DNA from: Pyropia haitanensis
Taxonomy: Eukaryota > Rhodophyta > Bangiophyceae > Bangiales > Bangiaceae
NCBI GenBank assembly: GCA_008729055.1
Contig: SDUX01000006.1
Coordinates: 3,150,842-3,214,841 of the forward strand
Direction: 5' to 3'
DNA length: 64,000 bases
In this document: positions 11,002 to 21,327 of the stretch, piece by piece
How positions within the stretch are numbered: position 1 is the stretch's first letter
Layout of the letters: each line of letters begins with the position of its first letter
Notes under the pieces: generated by a model
The model's database searches: none
What the model was told of the DNA's origin: nothing
The model's input: the letters and a program-made list of their open reading frames with translations, nothing else
Translations under genes and position numbers: made by a program

Positions 11002-12266
11002 TCACGCCGTCGCAGCACCGCACCCCCCCTCATCCTCGGCCCTGGCTCCACCCGCCTCCTCGGCCGCGGACCCCCCCGCCTCGTCGGCCACCGGCACCAC
11101 CCCCGCGTCTTTGGCAGTCGGCGCCCTCACCTCGTCAGCCGCCAGTCCCCCCGCCTCCTTCGCAGCCCCTCCTCCTGCCTCTTTGGCCGTTCCCCTCCCC
11201 GCCACCTCCGCCTCTGGCCGTCCGGCTTCCCCGGCCACCGGCCGCCGCGGCTTCTTGGCCGCCGGCACCTCCGCGTCTTCGGCCGCCGGCCCCGCCGCGT
11301 CCTCGGCCGCCGGACCCGCCGCCTCCTCGGCGGCCGCCTCTGCCGGCTCAGCCGCAGGCCCTACCGCCTCCTCGGCTGCCGTCCCTGCCGCCTCTTCGGC
11401 TGCCGCCTCTGCCAGCTCAGCCGTCGGTCCCGCCGCCTCCTCGGCCGTCGGCCCCGTCGCCTCTTTGGCTGCCACCTCTGCCGGCTGCACCGCCTCCTCG
11501 GCCGCCGCTTCCGCCGCCTCCTCCGCCGCCGCTTCCTCCGCCGCCACGTCCGCCGCACCCTCAGCAGCCGGCCCACCAGCCTCCCAACTCCCCCCCCCTG
11601 CCGCTGCCGCTGCCGCTGCCCCCGGCGGCGTCACCCCGTGCAAGCCCCCCGCCCGCTGCCGCCCCCCCGCCTCTGCGTCCGCGCTCGCCGCGGCGGCGGC
11701 GGCGCCCCCCCCCCGTCGCCTGCCGGTGCGAGGCGCAGCGACGCGGCGAGCGCGGCCTCCCCATGCATCTCTGCATACTTGCGGGCGACCGCCTCTGGTA
11801 CCGGGTCATCCCACCAGATGGGCCCACCGTCGCCCGACGCGCAGCTGACGCACCCCGTCGCGACGTTGGGCGTGATCGGCCCCCGCCGCTGGCCCAGCGG
11901 CACCCGGCACACGCCCGTCGTTCCATAGGTGGTGCCGACTCGGGCGACGGCGGCGAGCGAGCAGAGGCGCTCGTAGCCCGGCTTGCGCCACTTTGCCAGC
12001 AGCGGCCCGTCGACGAGCCGCTCCCGGCCGAGCCAGTCGTACAGCTCCCGGCTGATCGCGTGCGCCCGGTGGTACAGGTCGTAGACGTGGCGGTTGCGCT
12101 GCCAATGGATTTTGGTGACGCGCCAGGTGGTCTCGGCGCGGGTCTTGCCGTCGGTCGGCTCGGCGACCGCGTCCCGCATCTGCCGCTCGTACCGCTCGAG
12201 GGCGTCCGCGACCAGGTCAATGCCGGCGGGCGCGCGGCGGCGCTTGAGCTTGTGACGCCACGCCAT
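11002..12266 (-). CDS. BUD31: BUD31/G10-like splicing factor with long Ala/Glu tail, one frame break
   Basis: The ATG is at 12264-12266 (MAWRHKLKRRRAP). BUD31 (G10) is a small zinc protein of the activated spliceosome. Recognisable blocks are ALERYERQMRDA, WRVTKIHWQRNRHVYDLYH, AISRELYDWL, LLAKWRKPGYERLC and TTGVCRVPLGQ. The uninterrupted frame stops at 11631 after 211 codons, already longer than the usual 145. At a C10 run (11704-11713) one extra base would switch to a frame open to 11002, giving 421 residues with a tail of Ala/Glu/Lys repeats and a KKPRR basic cluster. Compared with the family, several zinc-binding Cys are missing: the CCLRC-like group reads CSLAA, the second pair reads GVC, and only GCVSC remains near the end. 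It may be a divergent paralogue. The family call is firm; the tail is an inference. Confidence 0.8.
11010..11580 (-). repeat. Degenerate GCC-rich minisatellite encoding Ala/Glu repeats
   Basis: Short units related to GCCTCCTCGGCCGCCG (plus strand) recur in degenerate tandem fashion. Read on the minus strand they give AAEEA, AAEDA and PTAEE motifs with regularly spaced acids, in the frame that one extra base would join to the BUD31-like gene. Read on the plus strand they give a Ser/Ala frame. Confidence 0.55.
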
Positions 12267-13699
12267 GGCGACGCAAAGAGAGGAGCAGGGGAGCCAACGG
12301 GAAGACGGGGGGGAGAGGGTACGAAAAGGAGGGGGAAGAGGAGCAAGGCCGGCGATGTCAACGATAGCAAGGGGGGTGGCGGTGAACATAACTGGCGAGG
12401 CGGCCGGAGCGAGACACGACATCACGGCGGTGTACAGAGGGGAGCAGAAGTCCTCTGGATTTCTCTGCCGGCTGGGCCCGTTGGCAAAGATCCTGACTTC
12501 AAGTTCTATATGAAACAACAGAAATTAGGTTGTGATGTCCTTGTTTTAATTTTATAGCGATACCCTCTCGTCCCTATTTAGATGTGTCCGTTTCGCCACA
12601 GACCAATGTGGACTCAACAGTCGCGAGGCGGCGAGCAGATAGTCGTGCACGTCGAGGGCGGCGGCCAGCGAACGTGCGGCACGTGTATTCACTCGACCGC
12701 GGGCGATCACACGAGCGGCCACCGGCGGGGGTCTGGTTGGTGGAACGGGATGACCGCGTCGTGGACGGGGGGGGGGGTGTCTGGCGTGTCGGCAGCCCGG
12801 TGGCCGGCTCCCCCCCCGCCGGGTCCGCCGCGCCCCCCCGCTGCCCCCCCGGCTCTCCCCGCCCGCCCCCCCCGCCAAGGTGCCCAGACACCCCGCGGCG
12901 GTGGTCACTTCTTTTCCAGGGGTCAACCCCCCACGAGGCCGGTGCCCCCCTCATACAAACCACCGCCACAGCTGCTGCGCCGCGGCCGGTACCCACGCTG
13001 GCAGCAGACGGCCGCGGGGAGGGGGGGGGGGCCGCCGCGCGCAAGCTGTCCGCCGCGGCGGCGCCGCGGCCCGGCTGCTGCTGTCCTGGCCGGCCGCGCG
13101 TTGGCCGGCCGCCGCGGCGGGCATCCGCCGCCGCGGCGCCAGGCCCGGGGTGGGGGTGGCCGCGGCCAGCGGCCGCCCGCGGCGGCACGCCGCGGCGCCC
13201 CCCGTGGCCGCCGCCACGCGGCAGCGTGGCCGCGGCGCTCCCCCGCTAGGTAGTGGGGGGCCACGGCGGCGGCCCGTGGCGCGCCGCCGCCGTCGGCACA
13301 CACACCCCGCTGCGGCCGGGGGGGGGGCGGAGGGGGGGGAGAGCGGGAGCCACGCTCGCGCGCGTCGGTGCTGCCCGCCCGCCGCCCGTGGGGGTCGTGA
13401 CCCGTCGAGGGGTCCCGGGGGCGCGGCGGCCGCGGCGGCGGGGGTGGGCGGGGGAGAGGGCGCCTCCTTAAGCGCGGCCGGATCCGCGGGCGCGGCGAGT
13501 CCCTCTCAGACCAGCCCGGCCATCCGCCGCCGCCGCCGCCGCCGTCCACACCGCCGCCCCCCGCTGCACCCGCGCGTCTCGCGGTCGCGGCGGCCGGCGG
13601 GGTCCTGCACGCACCCCCCGCCGCCCCTGTACCTCCCCATCGCCGGTCGACCCCGCCTCCCGCCTCTATCGGCGGCGCCGCCGCCCGCCGCCGCGCACC
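12267..13699. other. Divergent intergenic region between BUD31-like and hydrolase genes
   Basis: This interval should carry both promoters. It starts with a more A/T-rich segment (12490-12600) upstream of BUD31 and becomes extremely GC-rich with G and C runs toward the hydrolase start. Open frames on both strands are low-complexity Pro/Ala/Arg sequences. I see no supportable gene. Confidence 0.4.
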
Positions 13700-13856
13700 A
13701 TGGGCAACGCCCTTGACCGCCTGCGCGCGAGCCTCGACGCCATTGGCGGCAGCGGCGGCGGTGGCGGTGGTGGCGGTGGTGGGGGCGGTGGGGGCGGTGG
13801 CAGCGGCGGCGGTGGGGGGGGGGGCAAGCACGACCCGCCGGCGCAGCCGCCGGCGG

Positions 13857-13892
<36 letters not shown>

Positions 13893-15729
13893 GTGGTGGT
13901 GGTGCTGGCGGCGACGCGGGCGGCGGGGACGGCGCCGCGCCGGTGCCACCCCCCCCGACGCACCTGCCGTCGGCCGAGGCGCTCGCCGCCGCCGCCGCCG
14001 CGATTGACGCCGCCGCCGCGGCGCTCGACGAGGGCGACGGCGGCGGCGGCGGCGCGCCGCGCCGGTCCAACCGGCCGCTCTACTACTTTCATCCGGTCGG
14101 GACGCCCGTGTACGGGACGGCGCTGCTGTTCCATGGCTTTTCAGGTTCGTGGTGGTGGCGCGAGGCGGGGCGGGTAGGGGACCCGTCGTGTGGGTGGCGG
14201 CGCCCTTGCCATGTTTTGGGTGTGGTGGATTCGCCAGAGGGACGGCGCGGCGGCGGGTGCGTCGGCTGGCTGCCTCGGTCGCTTGACTTTTGACACGGCC
14301 GTGTGTTCCCGCATTGCCCTCTGGCCAGGCACCCCTGGTGCGCGTGTGGCTCGTCTCCTTCCCCGTGGCGCTCCCCCGCAGGCGAGCCGTATGGCATGCG
14401 CTGGTTTGCCCACTACCTGCACACCGCCGGGTGGAACGTCTACTCGACGGTCCTCGCGGGCCACGCGTTCAAGAGCGCCGCCTGGCCGCAGGTGGCACTC
14501 AAGCCGGCGCTCGGCGGCGGCGGCGGCCTCGCCGCCGCCGTCGCGGCCGACCCCGCCCTCGCCGCGGCGGTGGCCAACCCCGGCGCCGCCGCGGGCACGC
14601 CGGCGGCCACCGCCGCGCTCTTTGAGCAGCTGGCCGCGGCGGAGCCGCGGCTCGCCGCCGCGGGGCCGCCCGACGCGTACCTCGCCGCGCTCGAGCCAGA
14701 CGCCCCGCCCGACGCGTTTGCCGCCCGCTTTGACTCGACCGCCCCGGCGTATGGCGCGGCCGCCGCGGCGGCGCTGCGCCACGTCGACGGCCTGGCGGGC
14801 CCGGTCGTGGCGGTCGGCTCGTCGGTCGGCGGCGCCGCGGCGGTGTGGCTGGCGGGCGCCGCGCCGCCGGGGCGGCTGGCGGCGGTGCTCGCGTGCGCGC
14901 CGCTGCTGCGGCTGCACGGGGAGGAGCGGCGGCAGCTGGCGCTGGCGGTGGGGCCCCTAGGGGTGGCGCCCGACCAGGGGTGGTCGGCGGACAACAAGTT
15001 TGCGCTGTCGTGCCTGACGGGTACGTGGGGAGCGGCAGAGAGTCTGCTGGGGGGGGGGATGGGGGGGGGAAGGCCCGTTTTCCAATGACTCTGAGGGGGC
15101 CGGCAGCGGCTTACGCGCAAGGGTGTGTGAGTTTTCTGGCAAGCTCAGGAGCCGCTTGGATGGTGCGCGCCGACCAACTGACTAGGCGCTGATGACGGCT
15201 GTGCCTCGGCCCTGTATTTCCAATGGACGACGCTCCCTTTGCTGTTTGTGTCTTGAACCCCGGCCTCCACCCCCTTGTGTTTTGTGTCTGCGGAACAGCC
15301 AATGACGTCTTTGGTGGCTCCGTCTTGAGCTCCCCTGCGGTCAAGGACGCTTACGCGTCGCGGCGCACTAAGCTGTTCCTCATGCTCACGGAGAATGAGG
15401 ACGCAGCAGACGTTGCCGCCAGCCGCGCCTTTTTCGCGGCCGTCGCCGACGGCGCGGGCGACGGCGTCACGGACGGCCCCGCCGGCGCTGGCGGCGCCGA
15501 CGGCGGCCACGTCCTCGGCTGGTACCCGCGGGCGGCGCGGGTGCCCCACCCGATGGTGGACCCCACCGAGGTGAGCCAAAACATGAAGAACGCGCAGTGG
15601 CCGTCGCTCGTCAGCGAGGCGCACCGGTTCTTTGTGACGGGCCGCGTGGACGTGCCGCGGCTGGCGCGCGCCGAGGCGGACCCGGCGCTGCCGCCGCCGC
15701 CATCGTCACCGGGGCGGGGCTGGCCGTGA
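13700..15729 (+). CDS. Alpha/beta hydrolase-fold protein, three exons
   Basis: Exons 13700-14144, 14382-15020 and 15299-15729. Both introns are GT-AG and both phase-1 joins keep the frame (504 residues). Exon 1 starts MGNALDRLRASL, then Gly-rich tracts, and ends at LYYFHPVGTPVYGTALLFHGF, the first strand and oxyanion-hole loop of the hydrolase fold. Exon 2 continues SGEPYGMRWFAHYLHTAGW and carries the nucleophile elbow GSSVGG (Ser near 296) after VVAVG; a roughly 90-residue Ala-rich insert separates these parts. Exon 3 has TKLFLMLTENEDAAD, suited to the late strand with the acid, and His candidates in HVLGW and VPHPMVD. The reaction and substrate cannot be told; lipase or esterase families are possible. 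I cannot assign the catalytic acid or His with certainty. Confidence 0.82.
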
Positions 15730-16702
15730 GGGGGAGAGTATGAGAACAGTGGTGGCCGAGGGGCAACCGAGGGATGGGCGGGGGGAGGCGGGAGAGCGAG
15801 GAAGAGGACCGAAAGAGGGGGAGAGTGTGGATGGGGGGGAGGGACGCGGCGTACGTGGGTCGCCCCTCGTCTCCCGGTGGCGGTTTCGCTGCAGGCACAA
15901 CGCAGGCCCAGCTCTCTTCCCCATTCGAGCCATTGTCCGCGGGCCTTGCCAACAGGGCCCTCGCAATGAACGTGCGTCCCATTGGGCTGTGTGCAGGCAC
16001 GGCTTGGTCTGCGGTGTAGCTGGCTACGACCAGCCTGTGAAACGTCCTGGTCATCGTTTGGTCATCGTTTCAGGCCAGGTCATGACCTGATCGACCATGT
16101 ACCCTCGTCATCGGTGCTGGCCATGTTCTGTGCTGTCGGCCGCACCCAGGTTTCCGAATCCCCTCTTCTGGTTGGCTGATGCCACGCATCCGACTGACAC
16201 AGGCCAAAGGCGGTACACCAATACTGGTTTGCTCGCGCTGTACAGTCCGTATTCGACTATGTGCGGCTTGATTATATGACCCCCCTCACATAACCGAGCC
16301 GCACATCGCACGAGATCCGTCCTCAGGTTGACAGAAATGTTCCGCGACAAAACCCAACACATATTTGAGTCGACAAATGCGCGCGCAGTTACGAAGTCCA
16401 TCCGAGCAATACGGCAGCGACAAACAGGGTGCGGCCGCGTCGTCCGCTGCGCCGCCACCCGCAACATCACCTGCTACTGTACATACATGTACCCGCCGGC
16501 GTTCGCCGCGATCTATTTCGGGGTGCTTCCCTGACGCTTCATCATCCCACGATGTGGAGGCCATAGACGAAACGGTGGATATGGTACTGGGTGGGGAAGA
16601 TGACGGGGAATAAAATGTATACATTTCTTTTTTCTCTGGAACGGTTCTTTGCTGGGGTGCAGCAACCTCTCTTCTCTTTCCCTGTCGCCGCCGGGCATAT
16701 GC

Positions 16703-17891
16703 CTGGAAGTAGGTAGGTAGGGAAGTTTGGAAGTAGGTAGCGCCCCTTCGGCCAAATCGGACAGCAAAATCTACAGATTTAACCCTATAGAGGAGAAGTA
16801 GGTAAGTAGAATAGGGCGCGCATCACAACACCTGTTATCAATCAACAATTGGCGCCAACCGACCTGGAGCCAGAAAAAGACCGCCTTTTTTGTGCACGCC
16901 GCCCACAGGCGCAGTCACCAGGGGCCGTTCCCACATCGCCCCCCTGCGTACGCGTTTGAGATCGCCAGCGACCCGGGTGGAAAAACAAAGGATAGAGCGC
17001 CATTAGGAACGTGTATGGGAGGGGGGCAGAGGGGGCGAGGTGGGGAGGTGGGGGGAGGGAAGCCACTAACACCTGTCGACGCGACCGGCAGTAGCGCACG
17101 CCGCTCCGGCAGGGGGGGGGGCGCGGACGGCCGCAGGGGGGGGAGGCACCACCGCCGCCGCACCGGGTGGACGGGGGGGGGTCGTGGCTGGCGGGGGCGG
17201 CTGCTGGCGCGACACCACCCGCCATCAGGGATGGCCGCCGAGGGGGCAATCCGCCGCAGCGGGTGGCCCGCGGTGGACGTGCAACAACGGGCGGGGCGGG
17301 GAGAGATGGGGGAGGGAGAGCGCGCGGGTCCAGCGGGGCGCACGCGGAAAGGGTGGAAGGCCGGGGTGTGGCGGGTAGGGGTGGGGGATGGCGGGGGCGG
17401 GGTGTGGCTAGAAGGGCACCGACGCGGTGGGCACACGGCAGCGAGCGGCTGCACGCTGTGCTTGGCTGCGCTGCGCGGCGGGGGAGCGGCGCATCTTGCA
17501 GTGCCGCCTGGGACGTGCTCGACGTGGCGCGCCCCGCCGCCGTGCCCGGTGCCGCCCACAATGCAGGCAGCTGCCAGTGGGGGGGGTGGGTGGCGGAGGA
17601 CCGCGCGAACCAGCCGCGAAAGCGGCGGCCACGGAGGCGCGCTGGCGGCCAGGTCGGCGGCAGGGGAAGGTGGGTGCTGCGGGTTCTCCGTCGGTGCCGT
17701 CCTGCTGGTGGTCTGGCGGGGAAGGGAAGGAGGCGGGCGGGAGCCCATGGCTGCATAAAACGTGCTCCTAACCGGTCAACGGTGCCGCCTCGGCCAGGCT
17801 CGTTTTGAGCTACAGGGTTCAGAATTCATTTCAATATGTGCTCTCTGGAACGCATCCCTACTTCGACAAGCGGCTACCTACCTACTTCCAG
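16703..17891. repeat. 18-bp inverted repeats flanking a 1.15-kb GC-rich segment
   Basis: CTGGAAGTAGGTAGGTAG at 16703-16720 recurs as a perfect reverse complement at 17874-17891. Related GTAGGTAG motifs lie just inside the left arm (16729-16740, 16796-16808) and outside the right arm (17998-18008). These could be terminal repeats of a non-autonomous element, but I see no target duplication or transposase frame. Confidence 0.4.
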
Positions 17892-18016
17892 CGATTTCCC
17901 CGTCGCCGCCTCCCCCTCCGCCATCAGGCACTTGGTCGGAACGCAAGGTAGCTCGCTTTCCAGCAGCCCCGCAGTGAAAGGCAGTCCTTGGCTTGCAAAA
18001 GTAAGTAGAGTATTTT

Positions 18017-18144
18017 CATGTACAGGTGACCCGAACAGCTGTGTACACATGGCGTACAGTGATGAACCTCAGTGGGCTACTTGTACACATGGACCTGTCA
18101 TATAACCGCGTACACACTGTACGACCTACACACAGCTGTACATG
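18017..18144. repeat. Small foldback cluster of TGTACA motifs
   Basis: CATGTACAG at 18017-18025 is matched by CTGTACATG at 18136-18144. Between them TGTACACATGG occurs twice, together with several GTACA words and two CAGCTGT words in opposite halves. It could be a small foldback element or a cluster of protein-binding sites. Confidence 0.4.
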
Positions 18145-19020
18145 CAGGCGAGCCCCCTGCCGTTTTCGGAGATTGCCCACGTGCCGCCGCCCTGCGTTCA
18201 GTCCATGGACCTTCCTGCTGTCCGTGCAGCGCGGATGACGCGGTGGCGGTGGGCGCTTGCAGGCAGCAGGGCAGCCCTTTTTGCACACCCCATTTCGAGG
18301 CCAGATCTGTGGTGGTGTTGCGCGCGGGGCCGGCCGACGCCTCCCGTCCCGACGTCCCACCCGCTCCTCAAATGCACGTCCGTCACTGGCCGTCGAACGG
18401 CGAGAGCGCCACACGACCAGCCCCCCGCCCGCCCCCCCCCCCCCCCCACCCCCCCCCCTTCCGCCTCTCTTGCACGCGCCGCAGCCACGCCCACCGCCAC
18501 CCGGCCGCCCTCCTCCGTCCGCGGCGTCGCTGCTGTGGCGGCCGTGCCGGGCACGCAACCCGGAACCCCGTCTGGCCGGGCGTCTCGGGACGGCCGCCGC
18601 CGCCGCCGGGACGGCCGCCGGCCGCGGCGTACCCCACCTGCCCGCGGGTACAGCCGGCGCGTCTTTCCACGCCCGCTCTCCACCCTCGACCCCCCCCCGC
18701 TGGCCCCCTGCCCGTCTCCCACGCATCACCCCCAACGCCGGGGTGACGGCGGCGGCAGCACGACGGCGCCGCTCCCCCCGCCCTCTACGGCGCGTGCGCC
18801 CGGCCCGCGGTCGTGGCGACCACCCATTCACCCCCCCCTTGACCCGCCACGGGCGGCGCGCGCTCGCGGTGGGTTGGGGCATGACCACCCCCCCCCCCGC
18901 CGTGGTGGTGGTGTTGGCTGCTGCCGCCGCCGCCGCCCCCCGACCGTCACTGCGCGCCAGACGGTGGCGGCCGCCGCTCCGCCTTGCTGCCGTCCGTCGC
19001 CCTCGTGGGGGGCACCCCTA

Positions 19021-20209
19021 ATGTCGCCGCCGCCGCCGCCGCCGCCGGCCACGGGCGCTCGCGCCCTGGCTGCACCCTCACCGCCACTGGCGGCCACCAC
19101 CGCGACCGCCACCACCAGCACCGCTACCACCGCCACCACCACTCCAGTGGTTGCGGCCGACGGGACCGCCGGCGCTGCCGCTGCTGATGCTGCTGCTCCC
19201 AACACCAACGCGGCCACGGCGGCGGCGGCGGCGCCGTCCAAGCCAACGCCCGCCGCGCCACTCCCCGCCCCCTCTGTCCGCCCCGTCGTGGGTGGCGGCG
19301 GCGGCGGCGGCGGCGTCCCCCCCCCCAACCTCTCTTCCGCCCGCGCGCGCAAGCGCCACGCGCGGCACGCGCGGCTCGGCACACCCGTCTCGTGCCCGAC
19401 GCTCCGCTCTGCGATTACCTTCTTCCTCTTTTGGGCGCGCGGCGCGGCGCGGCCCAACGACGCGACCACCCGTGAGGCCGCCGCCGCCGCCGCGGACCGC
19501 CGCTGGCGGCGGGACCGGACGGCGGGCAAGGTGGAGGCGTACGGCGTCGCGACGCCCACCCGCTCAGCGGACAGCCTGTGGAGCTGCAAGAGCGGCGACC
19601 GCGGCAGGGGGGGTGCTGGCGGCGGCGGCGGCGGCGGCAGCCCGGCGGTGGGAGAGGGGAGGGGGGGGGGGAAGAGGGAGGGGGGGAGGGGACGACGATG
19701 GGGAGGGGGCTGGCGTGTTTTCCCGCCGCGCGCTGCGCGAGTGGGCGGCGGGTGTCGCGTCGCACCGGCCGCACGTGCATGGGGGTGGGGGGGGGGCGGC
19801 AGCCGAGGAGGGGAGGGGCCCCGCGGGGGGGGACGCTGGGGGGGGCGGGGGGGGTGCGGAGGGAGACTCGGCCAGCCTGCGGCGGCCGTGGTCGGCGCTA
19901 CCCCACTGGGGCGGCGGCGGCGGCGCGCACCGCAGCCTGGGCGGCGCCGACGAGTGGGACGCGCCCGACGCGTTGCCGCGGCGGCCGCGGTCGCACCGGC
20001 CATCTTGGACGGGGGGGGGCGGCGGCGGCGGCCGCCGGTCGCCGGGTGCGCCGCCGTCCATGTCCGCGGACGGCCTCGAGGCGGTGGGCGGGGGCGGCTC
20101 CCCGCGGGCCCGCGTCCACCGCTTCACCTGGGCGGGCGGCGGCAGCGGCGGCGGCGTCGGCGGGTCGCCGCGGGCGGGGCCGTCGCTCACGCCGTCCAAG
20201 TCGTCTTGA
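19021..20209 (+). CDS. Unidentified low-complexity protein, frame switch or intron inside
   Basis: I do not recognise this gene. From ATG 19021 the frame encodes a Pro/Ala/Thr-rich start, a basic ARARKRHARHARLG patch, a distinct SAITFFLFWARGAARPND stretch and WRRDRTAGKVEAYGVATP. That frame degenerates in a purine-rich region with several G runs (about 19640-19720). Another frame then continues with FSRRALREWAAGVASHRP, a Gly-rich linker, LGGADEWDAPDALPRRPRSH and a C-terminal LTPSKSS before the stop at 20207-20209. An intron, or two one-base gains at G runs, would connect the halves; I could not fix splice sites. An upstream in-frame ATG at 18142 exists but the intervening sequence looks non-coding. 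Confidence 0.33.
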
Positions 20210-21327
20210 CACGGCAAAGGAGCGGCCACGCGCCGCGCGCGCGTCCTGGTCCGCCGTTGGCTGTGGCGGGGTCCACGGGTGACCGCGGCCACCCACTCTG
20301 ACGCCAGTTTCGGGGGGAGGGGGGGGTGGTGACTGCCACGGAGCGGCCCGTGGACGGTGGCGGCGGTGGGCGGCTGGGCTGTGGCGTGAGGCGGGCTCTG
20401 GACAGGCGTGGGAAACGAACCCGCGGGCTGGTGCGGCGCACCGCCCGCGCGGGGCGGCGGCTCCCCTACCCGTCTCGCCGGCCGTCGCCGTTGCGACCGA
20501 TGCCGTCGCTGCCCGTGCCGGCTGTCCCAGTCGGGCGGGTGCCTCTCCGCTCTGGGCGAGGTACCAAGCGGACGTCGGGGACACTACCTGGTGGTTCGTG
20601 GGGGTGGGGTTTGGCGTCGGCCAGTGGTCTTGCATCCACGCCTCCACGACCTCACGCGCCCCCTTATCCTTTGACAGGCGTGTCTCACGCGGAGGGGGGA
20701 GAAGTGCGTCGGCCGGAGGGGAAGCCGTTGCGTCCCCCTCCCTGCCTCCTCCTCCGCCTCCCCTTTCTGCCTCCTCTCCCCTCCTTCCTGGCCCTTGCTG
20801 TTCGTGTGATGCTGGTCCACCGCCACGGCCGGACCGCTAGGGGTGAGGCTGCGTGCCGGACATGTCGCCCGCGACCACGCCCCGTGCCGGCCAGTGTAGC
20901 TGGCAACCGCGCGTCATCGCCGGTGGGGGCGCGTCGGCCCCTTTGCCGCGGCGGCTGACTGTGCGCGGGGACCCCCCCTCTGCCGATGCGGTGACTGACT
21001 GGTCGTGGCCGCCTGGTGGGTGGGTGTGGCTGTGCGGGCGGCGGCCACCGCACGGGACGGCTACCGGTCGCGGACGCCGCGGGCCCCGCTCCGCGCTGCT
21101 TGACGCTGCACATATTTACAAGAGAGAACAAGATGGAACAAGGGACCACCGTCCGCTGCTCGCCCTCCCTGCGCTATTGTTGGGTTCGTTATCGACACAC
21201 CCATTAAGTCAGACCGGGCTCGTCTACCGACGAGCCTCCGCAATCCTCCCCCCCCCCTCGCCACACACGCCATCGCACCCCCTCCCTCACCCCACTACTC
21301 CTCTGCCCCTGCGGCGTGCGCGTCGCA
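20210..21327. other. 3' region between convergent unidentified gene and NADPH oxidase
   Basis: This 1.1 kb should contain the 3' UTRs of two converging genes. It has pyrimidine-rich stretches (20735-20800, 21240-21310) and an A/T-richer patch at 21105-21150. I find no gene in it. Confidence 0.4.

Larger units (their letters stand above)
15730..19020. other. Gene-poor region with short inverted repeats
   Basis: The 3.3 kb after the hydrolase gene holds no gene I can support. It contains an 18-bp perfect inverted pair (16703-16720 and 17874-17891), a small foldback rich in TGTACA (18017-18144) and a short AGGTCATGACCT palindrome near 16076. Outside the GC-rich core (17000-17750) the sequence is more A/T-rich than the genes. 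Confidence 0.4.
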
